Source: Candidatus Accumulibacter cognatus
GTDB lineage: Bacteria; Pseudomonadota; Gammaproteobacteria; Burkholderiales; Rhodocyclaceae
NCBI GenBank assembly: GCA_013414765.1
Contig: CP058708.1
Span: forward strand, 124,001 to 188,000
DNA: 64,000 nt
Direction: 5' to 3'
The translations under genes and the position numbers were made by a program. The notes below the pieces were generated by a model. The model was not told the origin of the DNA, did no database searches, and worked only from the letters and a program-made list of their open reading frames with translations. Of the stretch, positions 1 to 8,588 are shown in pieces (position 1 is the stretch's first letter; the number at the start of each line of letters is the position of its first letter).

Positions 1-372
1 GGTCAGTCCGGCGTGCTTGTTTTCCCACTGGCGCAGGAAGTCGCGGAACAACTCGCTCCAGGGCAGCTCGTGCTCATTGGCGAGCTGCTTGACCAGGTCG
101 GCCACCCCGTCGCGAAATTCATCCCAGTTCTTGCCCTTGAATGCCTGTTCGAATCGCTTCACCAGCTTTTGCTGAACGGCAGTCTCTCTGGGCAGAGCGG
201 TCTGTAGCGCCTGCAGCTCGCGTTTGGGGAAAGCTTCTGCGAGATTGCCGGAGGTGCCCGCAATCTCGTTATAGATGTCCCGATAGTTCTCGGGAGAGGG
301 AGAAATGCGCCGGGCAGCCAGCAGACGAAGGGTCTCGCGAGCAATTTCCGAGGGATTCGAAAGGGATGGCAT
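1..372 (-). CDS. N-terminal part of a probable diguanylate cyclase (GGDEF-type) protein, cut by the window edge
   Basis: The minus strand is open from an ATG at 372 to the left edge of the window, giving 124 residues with no stop. The start reads MPSLSNPSEIARETLRLLAA, followed by RRISPSPENYRDIYNEIAG. This arginine-rich, proline-bracketed 'tP.NY...YnEiaG' N-terminus is typical of many betaproteobacterial GGDEF proteins, where it precedes the cyclase domain. The catalytic domain itself lies outside the window, so c-di-GMP synthesis is inferred from the N-terminal family pattern alone. The gene diverges from the tRNA and urease genes to its right. Confidence 0.6.
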   Translation of the reverse strand, partial: MPSLSNPSEIARETLRLLAARRISPSPENYRDIYNEIAGTSGNLAEAFPKRELQALQTALPRETAVQQKLVKRFEQAFKGKNWDEFRDGVADLVKQLANEHELPWSELFRDFLRQWENKHAGLT

Positions 373-458
373 GGGGTTCTACCGGGAAAACAGTCAGGTC
401 ATTCTAACAGTGGGATCTCGATGCCAGGCTGCTTGCGCCTGGCAAGGAATCCGGAGAT

Positions 459-488
459 GATACAGCAAGCATCAAGGTCGGCTATAAT
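459..488 (+). promoter_or_regulatory. Sigma-70 type promoter for the tRNA gene
   Basis: A perfect TATAAT -10 box lies at 483-488, about 20 bases before the first base of the tRNA. A weak -35 candidate (GATACA, 3 of 6 matches) sits 18 bases upstream at 459-464. The position fits a stable-RNA promoter with a very short 5' leader. Confidence 0.6.
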
Positions 489-508
489 TCGCTCCAGAGA
501 TGCCTATT

Positions 509-582
509 GCCCCCGTAGCATGAAGGTCGTGCAGTTGATTTGTAATCATCAGGTGTTGGTTCGATTCCGACCGGGGGCACCA
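509..582 (+). tRNA. tRNA-Thr (anticodon UGU)
   Basis: The sequence folds by eye into a complete cloverleaf with an encoded CCA end. The acceptor stem GCCCCCG pairs over 7 bp with CGGGGGC. The D-stem is GCAT/GTGC. The anticodon arm is GTTGA-TTTGTAA-TCATC with anticodon TGT, and contains one T-T mismatch. The variable region is AGGT and the T-arm is GTTGG-TTCGATT-CCGAC. The D-loop is short (7 nt, GAAGGTC) and has G where A14 is expected. A TATAAT box precedes the gene and a hairpin follows it. Confidence 0.85.
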
Positions 583-590
583 GGAAACAA

Positions 591-626
591 GCGCTTGGGC
601 CAATCCGACGAGATTGGCCCAAGTGC
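591..626 (+). terminator. Strong hairpin just after the tRNA, probable terminator or processing signal
   Basis: CTTGGGCCAATC (594-605) is perfectly complementary to GATTGGCCCAAG (612-623) with a 6-nt loop. Three further pairs including one G-U extend the stem to about 15 bp. Only a short T-rich stretch follows, so it is not a textbook intrinsic terminator. It starts 9 nt after the tRNA CCA, which suggests transcript-end formation before the urease operon. Confidence 0.55.
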
Positions 627-652
627 GTTCTGGGGCCGGACTTGAACGAATC

Positions 653-1558
653 GTGAACGCGCATGGAACAGAATGGGGATCTGGCGGCCCTGTCGGTCTG
701 ACGGCGGCACTGGCGACGGCCATCGAAGAAGCGGCACGTCCCGGCTGGCAGGCACGGCTGGCGCTCGGTTTCGAGCGTCGTGCAGAGGCCACGCTGCTGG
801 TAAGGCGCGAGCATTGCGGGCCGTTGCGCGTACAGAAAGCGCTCTATCCGGAGGGTCCGGCGGTCTGTCATGCGATTGTCCTGCATCCGCCCGGGGGCAT
901 CGCCGGCGGCGACCGACTGGACATCTCGCTGGCCGCGGGAGCCGGTGCGCATGCATTGTTGACCACCCCAGGCGCCGGCAAGTGGTATCGTTCGGGAGGG
1001 CGTCCTGCGCAGCATGTGTTGAACATTAGCATTGGGCGCGCGGCCGTCATCGAGTGGCTGCCACAGGAAACGATCGTCTTCGACGGTGCCGACGCACGGA
1101 TGCATACGCACGTCCAACTGGCCGCCGGTGGCATGTTCTGCGGCTGGGAGATACTCTGCCTGGGTCGCACGGCTGCCGGCGAATGCTTCAGCTACGGGCA
1201 GCTCGACCTGGCGACACGGATCGAAAGCGAAGGACGGCCGCTCTGGGTCGAGCGCGGTCGACTGTCGGGTAGCTCGGCCTGGCTCGACGCGGCTGCCGGT
1301 CTGGCCGGCAGACCGGTCAGCGCAACCCTGCTGCTTGCGGGAACGGTGGTGCAGCGAGAATGGCTCGACGCCTGTCTGGCGGTTCCGACCACCGCAAGCC
1401 TGTTGACCGGGATCACGGCACTGCCCGAGGTGCTGGTGGCGCGTTGCCTGGCGCCCTGTACCGAAGCGGCACGCGCTTGGTTGAGCGAAGTGTGGAAACG
1501 GTTGCGCCCGGCGGCGCTCGGCAAAGCAGCCATCGTGCCACGCATCTGGAGCACTTGA
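653..1558 (+). CDS. ureD: Urease accessory protein UreD
   Basis: UreD (UreH) is the scaffold of the urease maturation complex. It binds the apoenzyme and, with UreF and UreG, delivers nickel and carries out lysine carbamylation. The 301-residue product has the family's core features: LHPPGGIAGGDRLDI, the TTPGAGKWYRS stretch, and EWLPQETIVFDGA further on. The frame is open upstream to 614, but that part overlaps the post-tRNA hairpin, so the GTG at 653 is preferred; the ribosome-binding site is weak in either case. It is the first gene of ureDABCEFG, with the structural genes following at short spacing. Family assignment is secure; the start is less certain. Confidence 0.93.
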   Translation: MNAHGTEWGSGGPVGLTAALATAIEEAARPGWQARLALGFERRAEATLLVRREHCGPLRVQKALYPEGPAVCHAIVLHPPGGIAGGDRLDISLAAGAGAHALLTTPGAGKWYRSGGRPAQHVLNISIGRAAVIEWLPQETIVFDGADARMHTHVQLAAGGMFCGWEILCLGRTAAGECFSYGQLDLATRIESEGRPLWVERGRLSGSSAWLDAAAGLAGRPVSATLLLAGTVVQREWLDACLAVPTTASLLTGITALPEVLVARCLAPCTEAARAWLSEVWKRLRPAALGKAAIVPRIWST

Positions 1559-1577
1559 ATCGCTTTGAGGAAGACGC

Positions 1578-1880
1578 ATGGAACTGACCCCGAGAGAAAA
1601 GGACAAGCTGTTGATTTTCACCGCCGCTTTGCTCGCCGAACGACGCCGGGCGCGTGGCCTGAAGCTTAACTACCCGGAAGCGGTGGCCCTGATCAGCGCC
1701 GCGATCGTCGAAGGCGCCCGCGACGGCCGCACGGTCGCCGAGCTGATGAGCTACGGCACAACGCTGTTGCGTCGTGCCGACGTGATGGAAGGCGTGCCGG
1801 AAATGATCCACGATATCCAGGTCGAAGCAAGCTTCCCGGACGGCACCAAGCTGGTGACCGTACATCACCCGATCATTTGA
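1578..1880 (+). CDS. ureA: Urease gamma subunit
   Basis: This is the smallest structural subunit of the (UreABC)3 nickel urease, which hydrolyses urea to ammonia and carbamate in the cytoplasm. The 100-residue length is exactly that of the family. It starts [20 protein letters not shown], continues with the conserved [14 protein letters not shown] and [13 protein letters not shown], and ends in TVHHPI. The gene begins 19 nt after ureD and is followed by ureB after 11 nt. The separate A, B and C genes are the usual arrangement in proteobacteria, unlike the fused subunits of Helicobacter. Confidence 0.97.
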   Translation: MELTPREKDKLLIFTAALLAERRRARGLKLNYPEAVALISAAIVEGARDGRTVAELMSYGTTLLRRADVMEGVPEMIHDIQVEASFPDGTKLVTVHHPII

Positions 1881-1891
1881 GGAACTGAACG

Positions 1892-2200
1892 ATGATTCCC
1901 GGAGAAATGCGGATCGAAGAAGGCGACATCGAACTCAACGCCGGTCGTGCAACGACCCGCCTGAGCGTCGCCAATACCGGCGACCGGCCGATCCAGGTCG
2001 GTTCGCATTACCACTTTGCCGAAACCAATGCCGCGCTGGTTTTCGACCGCGTCGCGGCGCGCGGTTGCCGACTCGACATTGCCGCCGGTACCGCGGTACG
2101 CTTCGAACCCGGTCAGACGCGCAGCGTACAACTGGTGGCGCTGGCCGGCGAGCGCCAAGTCCATGGCTTCAATGGCCGGGTAATGGGAAAATTGCCATGA
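1892..2200 (+). CDS. ureB: Urease beta subunit
   Basis: The beta subunit packs against UreC and helps shape the active-site entrance. The 102-residue product begins [19 protein letters not shown], the canonical family opening, and carries the hallmark [32 protein letters not shown] and a closing FNGRVMGKL. The gene sits between ureA and ureC with about 10-nt gaps on either side, consistent with co-translation in a fixed stoichiometry. Nothing unusual is visible. Confidence 0.97.
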   Translation: MIPGEMRIEEGDIELNAGRATTRLSVANTGDRPIQVGSHYHFAETNAALVFDRVAARGCRLDIAAGTAVRFEPGQTRSVQLVALAGERQVHGFNGRVMGKLP

Positions 2201-2210
2201 GGATTCGGTC

Positions 2211-3926
2211 ATGAGCGTCAAAATCTCGCGGCAGGCTTATGCCGAAATGTTCGGCCCAACCGTCGGCGATCGTGTACGTCTCGCCGACACGGAACTGTGG
2301 ATCGCCGTCGAAGACGATTTCACCATCTACGGTGAGGAAGTCAAGTTCGGCGGTGGCAAGGTGATCCGTGACGGCATGGGGCAGGGTCAGAAGCCCGCCG
2401 CCGAAGTCGCCGACACGGTAATCACCAACGCGCTGATCGTCGACCACTGGGGAATCGTCAAGGCCGACATCGCCATCAAGGGCGGCCGCATCGCCGGCAT
2501 CGGCAAGGCCGGCAATCCGGATATCCAGCCGGGCGTGACCATCCCTATCGGCGGCGGTACCGAGATCATTGCCGGCGAGGGAATGATCGTCACCGCCGGC
2601 GGCATCGACAGCCACATCCATTTCATCTGCCCGCAACAGATCGATGAAGCCCTGATGTCGGGGGTGACGACCATGCTTGGCGGCGGCACCGGGCCGGCCA
2701 CCGGCACCTACGCCACGACCTGCACGCCGGGACCCTGGCACGTCCAACGCATGCTCGAAGCGGCCGACGCTTTCCCGATGAACCTCGGTTTCTTCGGCAA
2801 GGGCAATGTCTCGCTGCCGGAACCATTGCGCGAGCAGGTACGCGCCGGCGCCATCGGCCTCAAGCTGCACGAGGACTGGGGCACCACCCCGGCGGCGATC
2901 GACAACTGCCTGGCGGTGGCCGACGAGATGGACGTGCAGGTGGCCATCCACACTGACACGCTCAACGAATCCGGCTTCGTCGAAACGACGCTCGCCGCCT
3001 TCAAGGGGCGCACCATTCACACCTTCCATACCGAGGGCGCCGGCGGTGGGCATGCGCCCGACATCCTGCGTGCCGTCGGCGAGACCAACGTCCTGCCTTC
3101 CTCGACCAACCCGACGCGCCCGTACACCGTCAATACCGTCGATGAGCATCTCGACATGCTGATGGTGTGTCACCACCTCGACCCGGCGATCGCCGAAGAC
3201 GTCGCTTTCGCCGAAAGCCGCATCCGCCGCGAGACGATCGCCGCCGAAGACATCCTGCACGACCTTGGTGCGCTGTCGATGATGTCGTCGGATTCGCAGG
3301 CGATGGGACGCGTCGGCGAAGTGATCATCCGTACCTGGCAGACAGCGCACAAGATGAAAGTCCAGCGCGGTCAGCTGCCGCCGCCGAACGGTCAGGTCGA
3401 ATCCACGCACGACAACTTCCGTGTCAAGCGCTACCTCGCCAAGTACACCATCAATCCGGCAATCACGCACGGCATCAGCGATCTCGTCGGTTCGATCGAG
3501 GTCGGCAAGCTTGCCGACCTGGTGCTCTGGAAACCGGCTTTCTTCGGCGTCAAGCCATCCTTGATTCTCAAGGGCGGAATGATCGCTGCGGCTGCGATGG
3601 GTGACGCCAACGCATCGATCCCGACGCCACAGCCGGTGCACTATCGGCCGATGTTCGGAGCTTTCGGCGGTGCGCGCAAGACCTCGGTGACCTTCGTGTC
3701 GCAGGCGGCGCTTGACCATCCGGAACTCGCGGCGCTGCGACTCGCCAAGCCGCTCTTTGCCGTCCGCCGGACGCGCACGCTCGGCAAGTCCGACATGATC
3801 CATAACACCTCGACACCGAAGATCGAAGTCGATCCTGAAACCTATGCCGTGCGCGCCGACGGTGAACTGCTGGTCTGCGAGCCGGCCAGCGTGCTGCCGA
3901 TGGCGCAGCGCTATTTCCTGTTCTGA
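2211..3926 (+). CDS. ureC: Urease alpha (catalytic) subunit
   Basis: This catalytic subunit of 571 residues carries the dinuclear nickel site. The nickel-binding histidines sit in [12 protein letters not shown] (His135 and His137). The carbamylated lysine is Lys218 in GLKLHEDWG. The flap cysteine-histidine pair is Cys320-His321 in LMVCHHLDP. The metal-binding aspartate follows in [11 protein letters not shown]. All are one residue off the Klebsiella numbering, so the site is intact. The protein starts [20 protein letters not shown] and ends in AQRYFLF, both standard. The gene is directly followed by ureE after 2 nt. Confidence 0.98.
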   Translation: MSVKISRQAYAEMFGPTVGDRVRLADTELWIAVEDDFTIYGEEVKFGGGKVIRDGMGQGQKPAAEVADTVITNALIVDHWGIVKADIAIKGGRIAGIGKAGNPDIQPGVTIPIGGGTEIIAGEGMIVTAGGIDSHIHFICPQQIDEALMSGVTTMLGGGTGPATGTYATTCTPGPWHVQRMLEAADAFPMNLGFFGKGNVSLPEPLREQVRAGAIGLKLHEDWGTTPAAIDNCLAVADEMDVQVAIHTDTLNESGFVETTLAAFKGRTIHTFHTEGAGGGHAPDILRAVGETNVLPSSTNPTRPYTVNTVDEHLDMLMVCHHLDPAIAEDVAFAESRIRRETIAAEDILHDLGALSMMSSDSQAMGRVGEVIIRTWQTAHKMKVQRGQLPPPNGQVESTHDNFRVKRYLAKYTINPAITHGISDLVGSIEVGKLADLVLWKPAFFGVKPSLILKGGMIAAAAMGDANASIPTPQPVHYRPMFGAFGGARKTSVTFVSQAALDHPELAALRLAKPLFAVRRTRTLGKSDMIHNTSTPKIEVDPETYAVRADGELLVCEPASVLPMAQRYFLF

Positions 3927-3928
3927 AC

Positions 3929-4486
3929 ATGCTATTCACCGAATCCTTCGCTGACCGCGAGACACCTGCCAGTGACCGTCTGGTGTTGCCTTATGATGCC
4001 CGCCGCAAGAGCCGGCAGCGCGTCACCCTGGCCAGCGGCGAGGAGCTTGGCTATGTCTTTCCGTCCGGCACCGTGCTGCGCCACGGCGACCGATTGCTCA
4101 CCGGCAATGGCCGCGTGGTTGCTGTCGAGGCCGCACCGGAAGCACTGCTCGAAGTCCGTGCCGGTGACCCCCTGCAGTTGATCCGCGCCGCCTACCATCT
4201 CGGCAACCGGCATGTCCCGGTACAGCTTGGCAAGTGCGGCCTGCTTATTCAGGCGGATCACGTTCTCGCCGAAATGTTGCTGGGGCTCGGTTGTGCGGTC
4301 AGCGAGGTTGAGGCGCCATTCGATCCGGAAGGGGGGGCGTATGGCTCGCATGCTCACGGCGAAGCGCACGCGGGGGGTCACGACAGTCACGATCACGGTC
4401 CGGCGCGTCCCGGCATGACGAGCGATCCGCACCCTCCCGACCACGGCCCGCATCGCTCGCCGGCAATAATTCACGAATTCAAGTGA
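3929..4486 (+). CDS. ureE: Urease nickel metallochaperone UreE with histidine-rich tail
   Basis: UreE is a dimeric nickel carrier that hands metal to UreG during urease activation. The N-terminal peptide-binding half (ASGEELGYVFPSGTVLRHGD) is followed by the metal-binding half with LGNRHVPVQLGKCGLLIQADHV. The C-terminal 45 residues or so are rich in histidine and aspartate (HAHGEAHAGGHDSHDHG, then DPHPPDHGPHRS), which gives extra nickel-storage capacity as in Klebsiella UreE. The total length of 185 residues is on the long side because of this tail. The gene lies 2 nt after ureC and ends 4 nt before ureF. Confidence 0.95.
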   Translation: MLFTESFADRETPASDRLVLPYDARRKSRQRVTLASGEELGYVFPSGTVLRHGDRLLTGNGRVVAVEAAPEALLEVRAGDPLQLIRAAYHLGNRHVPVQLGKCGLLIQADHVLAEMLLGLGCAVSEVEAPFDPEGGAYGSHAHGEAHAGGHDSHDHGPARPGMTSDPHPPDHGPHRSPAIIHEFK

Positions 4487-4490
4487 GCCA

Positions 4491-5162
4491 ATGAGCCTTG
4501 CGCTGTCGCGGCTACTGCAGCTCGCCAGCCCGGCACTGCCGGTGGGTGCCTACACCTATTCGCAAGGCCTCGAATGGGCAGTCGAAGCCGGCCTGGTGAA
4601 GGATCAGGCGGCTGCCCTGGAATGGATCGCGAGGCTGCTCGAGAACGGCGTCAGCCGCTTTGAAGCGCCGCTGACCGCCTGTCTGCAACGCGCCTGGATC
4701 GCCGCCGACGATTATGAAGTCAAACGCCTCAACGCCGACTTCCTGGCCAGCCGCGAGTCGTCCGAGTTGCGTGCCGAGACCGTCCAGATGGGCTATTCGC
4801 TGCGTCGCCTGCTGCACGAGCTGGACGATTTCCCACTGCCACCGGCCTTCGACTCGCTCCCCGAAGTCTCTTTTCCGGTCGGCTGGGCGCTGGCGGCTGC
4901 CTCCTGGGAAATCGCCATCGCTGATTCGCTGACCGCTTATCTATGGTCCTGGTGCGAAAACCAGACGATGGCCGCGCTCAAGACCGTGCCACTCGGCCAG
5001 GCCGCCGGGCAGCGCATCCTCCTGGCGCTGGGAAGACGCCTGCCGACGGTGGCGCAGCAGGCGCTTGAACTGCCCGAAGAACGCTGGAGCAACTTCGCTC
5101 CCGGCCTGGCTCTGGCGTCAAGCCGCCACGAAACACAGTATTCGAGACTTTTCCGATCCTGA
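4491..5162 (+). CDS. ureF: Urease accessory protein UreF
   Basis: UreF bridges UreD and UreG in the activation complex and controls the UreG GTPase. The 223-residue all-helical protein shows the family opening LLQLASPALPVGAYTYSQGLEWA, the YSLRRLLHEL stretch, and the late conserved KTVPLGQAAGQRILL. It ends with ALASSRHETQYSRLFRS, the usual C-terminal motif needed for UreG interaction. It is in operon with ureE (4-nt gap) and ureG (16-nt gap). Confidence 0.95.
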   Translation: MSLALSRLLQLASPALPVGAYTYSQGLEWAVEAGLVKDQAAALEWIARLLENGVSRFEAPLTACLQRAWIAADDYEVKRLNADFLASRESSELRAETVQMGYSLRRLLHELDDFPLPPAFDSLPEVSFPVGWALAAASWEIAIADSLTAYLWSWCENQTMAALKTVPLGQAAGQRILLALGRRLPTVAQQALELPEERWSNFAPGLALASSRHETQYSRLFRS

Positions 5163-5178
5163 AAGAAAGTGAATTCAC

Positions 5179-5790
5179 ATGCACCGACGTCCCGCCCTGC
5201 GCATCGGCATCGGAGGCCCGGTCGGCTCCGGCAAGACCGCACTCACCCTGGCCCTGTGCCTGGCGCTGCGCGACCGATACCTCCTCGGCGTGGTGACCAA
5301 CGACATCTACACCGCCGAAGATGCGAAGTTCCTGGTACAACATGCGGCGCTGCCGCGGGAACGCATCCTCGGTGTCGAAACTGGCGGTTGCCCGCATACC
5401 GCGATTCGCGAGGATGCATCGATCAACCTCGAAGCCGTCGCCCGCCTGACGACGGCTTTCCCGGACATCGAGATCGTGTTCGTGGAATCGGGGGGTGACA
5501 ACCTCGCGGCGACCTTCAGCCCGGAGCTTTCCGATCTGACGATCTACGTCATCGACGTCGCTGCCGGCGACAAAATCCCGCGCAAGGGAGGGCCAGGGAT
5601 TACCAGGTCCGACCTCCTGGTGATCAACAAGACCGATCTCGCACCACTGGTCGGTGCCTCGCTGGAGGTCATGGATCGCGACAGCCGACGCATGCGCGGC
5701 GAGCGACCATTCGTCTTCAGCAATATGAAGACCGGCGAGGGCCTGTCCGAGATCATCGCCTTCATCGAGAAGCATGGGATGCTGCGTTGA
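5179..5790 (+). CDS. ureG: Urease accessory GTPase UreG
   Basis: This SIMIBI-class GTPase powers nickel insertion into urease. The 203 residues contain the P-loop [16 protein letters not shown] near residue 12, the switch region [16 protein letters not shown], the nickel-binding Cys-Pro-His in [13 protein letters not shown], the [17 protein letters not shown] box and the guanine-specificity motif VINKTDLAP. The length and all motifs match functional family members. It is the last gene of the operon. No urea transporter genes (urtABCDE or yut) are seen next to it. Confidence 0.97.
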   Translation: MHRRPALRIGIGGPVGSGKTALTLALCLALRDRYLLGVVTNDIYTAEDAKFLVQHAALPRERILGVETGGCPHTAIREDASINLEAVARLTTAFPDIEIVFVESGGDNLAATFSPELSDLTIYVIDVAAGDKIPRKGGPGITRSDLLVINKTDLAPLVGASLEVMDRDSRRMRGERPFVFSNMKTGEGLSEIIAFIEKHGMLR

Positions 5791-5934
5791 ACCGCAGGGG
5801 CATGGGACAAATCGGACAATCCAGGAGCCAAGCGGGCTAACAGCCATGACTTTTCGAGACACCCCTGATCATGGAAGTCATGACCGTTGCCTTCGCCCCC
5901 AGTCCCTCCTCTACCCGACAAATGGAGAAAGAGA

Positions 5935-5958
5935 TTCGTGAGTCGCTGACGCGACTTT
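5935..5958 (-). repeat. Copy 1 of a 24-bp dispersed hairpin-forming repeat
   Basis: This 24-mer contains the inverted repeat AGTCGC-TGAC-GCGACT. Its reverse complement is identical, base for base, to 59635-59658, and a variant with changed loop bases is at 44258-44281. It lies between the convergent ends of ureG and flgN, where it could also act as a weak bidirectional terminator. Confidence 0.75.
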
Positions 5959-5962
5959 CAAA

Positions 5963-6436
5963 TTAAGCGCTGTCGCTGATGCGCGGGCCGCTGGACAGGG
6001 TGTTTTGCCCGTCCGGGCCATAGAGGCCGAAGGCGCGGTGGGTTCCCAGGAGTGCCTCGAGTGCCCGTGCGTTGTATTGCATGCGCAGTTGGATCAATTC
6101 GCCATTCATGCGATTCAGTTCGCGCGCCTGACTGGCGATCGACAGCAGCAAGGTCCAGGCAGCATGGGCGCGGTCCGCCTTCGGGTGCGCCGCAAACCAG
6201 GCGGACAAGCCGGCGCGATCCGCGGTCAGGCCCTCTGCCACGAGCGCCTGGTGACGCTGCTCGGCGAGGGCAGCCAGCTTGACGGCCAGCCCGTTTTTCT
6301 GATCCACCAACTCCTGCAGATGCTCGACCTCACCTTTGGTGAGCATCTCCTGCTCAAGTTCGAGCAGGGTGACAAAGCTCCTTGCCGCGGCGACTTCGGC
6401 CTCAACCGTTGGCAGTAAATCCGCCATCGTCGCCAT
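5963..6436 (-). CDS. flgN: Flagellar export chaperone FlgN
   Basis: FlgN is the cytoplasmic chaperone that holds the hook-filament junction proteins FlgK and FlgL before export. The product is about 157 residues and highly helical. It has the typical opening ADLLPTVEAEVAAARSFVTL, the LLELEQEMLTKGEVEHLQEL heptads, and a late conserved ELNRMNGELIQLRMQYNARA. The ATG at 6436 is preferred because CGGAG lies 6 nt before it. It follows flgM by 14 nt on the same strand, the usual flgM-flgN pair, and shares its FliA-type promoter. Confidence 0.88.
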   Translation of the reverse strand: MATMADLLPTVEAEVAAARSFVTLLELEQEMLTKGEVEHLQELVDQKNGLAVKLAALAEQRHQALVAEGLTADRAGLSAWFAAHPKADRAHAAWTLLLSIASQARELNRMNGELIQLRMQYNARALEALLGTHRAFGLYGPDGQNTLSSGPRISDSA

Positions 6437-6450
6437 CAAGGCTCCGGAAA

Positions 6451-6735
6451 TCAAACCTGCCTGGTAGAAGCCACGAGTTCGCTGGCAGAGGCGATCAACC
6501 GGTCGGCAATCGCCTCGGAATTGATCGTGAAGCGCCCTTCGGCGATTGCCTGCTTGATTTCAGAAACCCGCGCCGTGTCGAAGGTCGCAGCTTCACCTGG
6601 AGACTGTAGCTGCCCGGCAAGTTCACTGAGGTGGACTTCCGTAGCCGCGCTGGTTGCCGGCTGGCTGACGCTGGTGCGATGACGCATCTCGGTAACAGCG
6701 CTGGCTGAGGTCGAGATTGTGCTGTCGATTTTCAT
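6451..6735 (-). CDS. flgM: Anti-sigma-28 factor FlgM
   Basis: FlgM binds FliA (sigma-28) until hook completion lets it be exported. The 94-residue product begins MKIDSTISTSASAVTEMRHR and has a disordered N-terminal half suited to export. The C-terminal sigma-binding half ATFDTARVSEIKQAIAEGRF is followed by TINSEAIADRLIASASELV, the most conserved part of the family. A near-consensus FliA promoter lies about 35 nt upstream, which fits the known feedback loop in which sigma-28 drives its own inhibitor. Confidence 0.93.
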   Translation of the reverse strand: MKIDSTISTSASAVTEMRHRTSVSQPATSAATEVHLSELAGQLQSPGEAATFDTARVSEIKQAIAEGRFTINSEAIADRLIASASELVASTRQV

Positions 6736-6769
6736 GGCCGTGCCCTTAAAACGGTTGTACCCAACCAGT

Positions 6770-6796
6770 ATATCGGCGGATAACGGCTAAACTTTA
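6770..6796 (-). promoter_or_regulatory. FliA (sigma-28) promoter upstream of flgMN
   Basis: On the minus strand the sequence reads TAAAGTTT (6796-6789), then exactly 11 bases, then GCCGATAT (6777-6770). The sigma-28 consensus is TAAAGTTT-N11-GCCGATAA, so 15 of 16 consensus bases match with ideal spacing. It places flgM and flgN in the late flagellar class. Confidence 0.9.
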
Positions 6797-6853
6797 ACAT
6801 TTATTTTCGCAATATGGAGGGGGCTTGGCACACCAGGCCGGCAAGATCAGCGA

Positions 6854-7558
6854 CTAATACGACACCTCGACCACACCAGGACTTCGGGCCACACCACTGA
6901 CGACCTGTCCGGAAGCTGTCCGCACTTGCGCAATCTGGCCTTCAGTGGCGTTGTTCAGTGCCTTTCCCTCATTACTCACCGTGAACCCTACGCCTGACGA
7001 CAGCAGCTTGACGCTTTGCCCTTGCTGCACAAGCCAGGGTGCGGTCAACAGATCGCTACGGAGCGGCTGGCCCACAGCGATGCCATTCCTGACGGTTTTG
7101 CCAATGGCCTGGGCAGGGTCGGTCACAACATTGGCTGGCAGCGCGCCGAGATCGCCGCTCTGCGTGCGCAGGTCGGCACTGGCCACGACCTGGCCGGGCG
7201 TTAGCTGGCGTGCCGTCACCAGATAGTTACCCGTGATTCTGATCTGTACGGGCACATACACGGTCCACACTTTCGGGGCGAGGCAGCGTATGCCGACCAT
7301 CGTTTTTCCCCAGAACCGACTTCCCGGCGGCAGAAATGGCTCGAAGGCGCTGCATGAGGTGTTTTGGGCATGCTGGTCAAGTTGACCGACGGCATAGCTG
7401 ACTTTGCCTGGTAATCCTTGTGTTTGGATACGCAGAAACTCATCGAGAACGGCCGGCAAGGACGCTTGGCCGAGCACGCTGTTGCTCATGAAGGCAAGCA
7501 GCATCGCGAACCGCCCAGGCCATCGGCCGAGGTGCGGGAAAACGGGAGAAAGACGCAT
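6854..7558 (-). CDS. flgA: Flagellar basal body P-ring assembly protein FlgA
   Basis: FlgA is a periplasmic chaperone for P-ring (FlgI) assembly around the rod. The 234-residue product has a signal peptide-like start with a hydrophobic stretch FAMLLAFMSNSVLGQA. The SAF domain follows (YLVTARQLTPGQVVASADL, then GKTVRNGIAVGQPLRSDLL), and the C-terminal ChapFlgA part contains GQSVKLLSSGVGFTVSNEGKAL. It is on the same strand as flgM and flgN, but a gap of about 120 nt holding the flgM promoter separates them, so they are probably independent units. The flgB operon, often divergent from flgA, is not here; an alcohol dehydrogenase gene lies upstream. Confidence 0.9.
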   Translation of the reverse strand: MRLSPVFPHLGRWPGRFAMLLAFMSNSVLGQASLPAVLDEFLRIQTQGLPGKVSYAVGQLDQHAQNTSCSAFEPFLPPGSRFWGKTMVGIRCLAPKVWTVYVPVQIRITGNYLVTARQLTPGQVVASADLRTQSGDLGALPANVVTDPAQAIGKTVRNGIAVGQPLRSDLLTAPWLVQQGQSVKLLSSGVGFTVSNEGKALNNATEGQIAQVRTASGQVVSGVARSPGVVEVSY

Positions 7559-7595
7559 CTCGCCATTCTGCCTGAATCTGCCTCACTGGCGAAGG

Positions 7596-8588
7596 CTAAG
7601 AGGTGATGAGAACGGCCGCGCCGCGAATCTCGCCTGCCCGCAATTGCTGCAGGGCAGCATTGGCCGATTCCAGGGGAAATCGTGTCACTTCGGTGCGGAC
7701 ACCGGCCTTGGGCGCAATGGCAAAGAACTCCTCGCCGTCGCGGCGGGTCAGATTGGCGATCGAGCGCACGCATCGCTCTCCCCAGAGAATGGCGTAAGGG
7801 AACTCGGGAATGTTGCTCATGTGAATGCCTGCGCAAACCACCGTTCCGCCCTTGACGATGTGACGAAGCGCCTGTGGAACCAGGTCACCGACCGGCGCAA
7901 AGAGAATCGCGGCGTCCATTTCCTGCGGCGGCGCGCTGTCGGCATCACCGGCCCAGGTAGCCCCCAACTGACGAGCGAATTGCTGGCCATCCACATCGCC
8001 CGGCTTGGTGAAGGCAAATATTTCGCGGCCTTGCCAGCGGGCCACCTGCGCAATGATGTGCGCGGCCGCGCCGAAACCGTAGATGCCCAGACGACGCGCA
8101 TCACCGGCGGCGACCAGCGAGCGATAGCCGATCAGTCCCGCACAGAGCAGCGGCGCCGCTTCAGCATCCGGGTACCCGTTCGGCAGTGCAAAGCAGTAGC
8201 GCTGATCAGCCAACGCGAACTCGGCGTAACCGCCGTTCAGCGTGTAGCCGGTGAACTCTGCCGCGTCGCAAAGGTTCTCGGAACCGCTCGCGCAGTAACG
8301 GCAATGACCACAGGTATGCCCCAGCCAGGGTACGCCAAGACGTTGGCCAAGCATGAAACGTTCCACCCTGGCGCCTTTCTCGACCACGACCCCGACGATT
8401 TCATGGCCCAGGACGAGCGGTAAGCTGGGGTGCTGAAGGTCGCCATCCATGACATGCAGATCCGTGCGGCAGACTCCGCAGGCCCGTACTTCGAGCAGGA
8501 CCTGATCAGCCTCGGGTTTCGGCCGAGGCACCTCGGCCAGCCGCAACGGCTGGCCCTGAGCATCCAGAATCATGGCCTTCATGCGCAT
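7596..8588 (-). CDS. Zinc-dependent alcohol dehydrogenase family protein
   Basis: This is a medium-chain dehydrogenase/reductase of 330 residues. The catalytic zinc ligands are Cys and His in ACGVCRTDLH and the GHEIVGVV motif. Four structural zinc cysteines occur in GHTCGHCRYCASGSENLC. The NAD(P)-binding part begins at LGIYGFGAAAHIIAQVA, where the usual GxGxxG reads GFGAAA. It resembles the AdhP-like group that lacks the long C-terminal extension. Substrate cannot be told from sequence. The ATG 6 nt into the frame (at 8582) is an alternative start. Its stop lies 37 nt before flgA, so readthrough into flgA is possible. Confidence 0.85.
   Translation of the reverse strand: MRMKAMILDAQGQPLRLAEVPRPKPEADQVLLEVRACGVCRTDLHVMDGDLQHPSLPLVLGHEIVGVVVEKGARVERFMLGQRLGVPWLGHTCGHCRYCASGSENLCDAAEFTGYTLNGGYAEFALADQRYCFALPNGYPDAEAAPLLCAGLIGYRSLVAAGDARRLGIYGFGAAAHIIAQVARWQGREIFAFTKPGDVDGQQFARQLGATWAGDADSAPPQEMDAAILFAPVGDLVPQALRHIVKGGTVVCAGIHMSNIPEFPYAILWGERCVRSIANLTRRDGEEFFAIAPKAGVRTEVTRFPLESANAALQQLRAGEIRGAAVLITS

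Noticed and set aside
472..1621. Long minus-strand frames over the tRNA and ureD
   Set aside because: Translations such as PVGIEPTPDDYKSTARPS are the well-known false proteins produced by reading through tRNA genes.
2169..3803. 544-codon minus-strand frame
   Set aside because: Shadow of ureC, whose product has all catalytic residues; the antisense product looks random.
5845..5882. 8-bp inverted repeat (CATGACTT/AAGTCATG) after ureG
   Set aside because: The 22-nt loop and missing T-run make it a poor terminator; likely chance.
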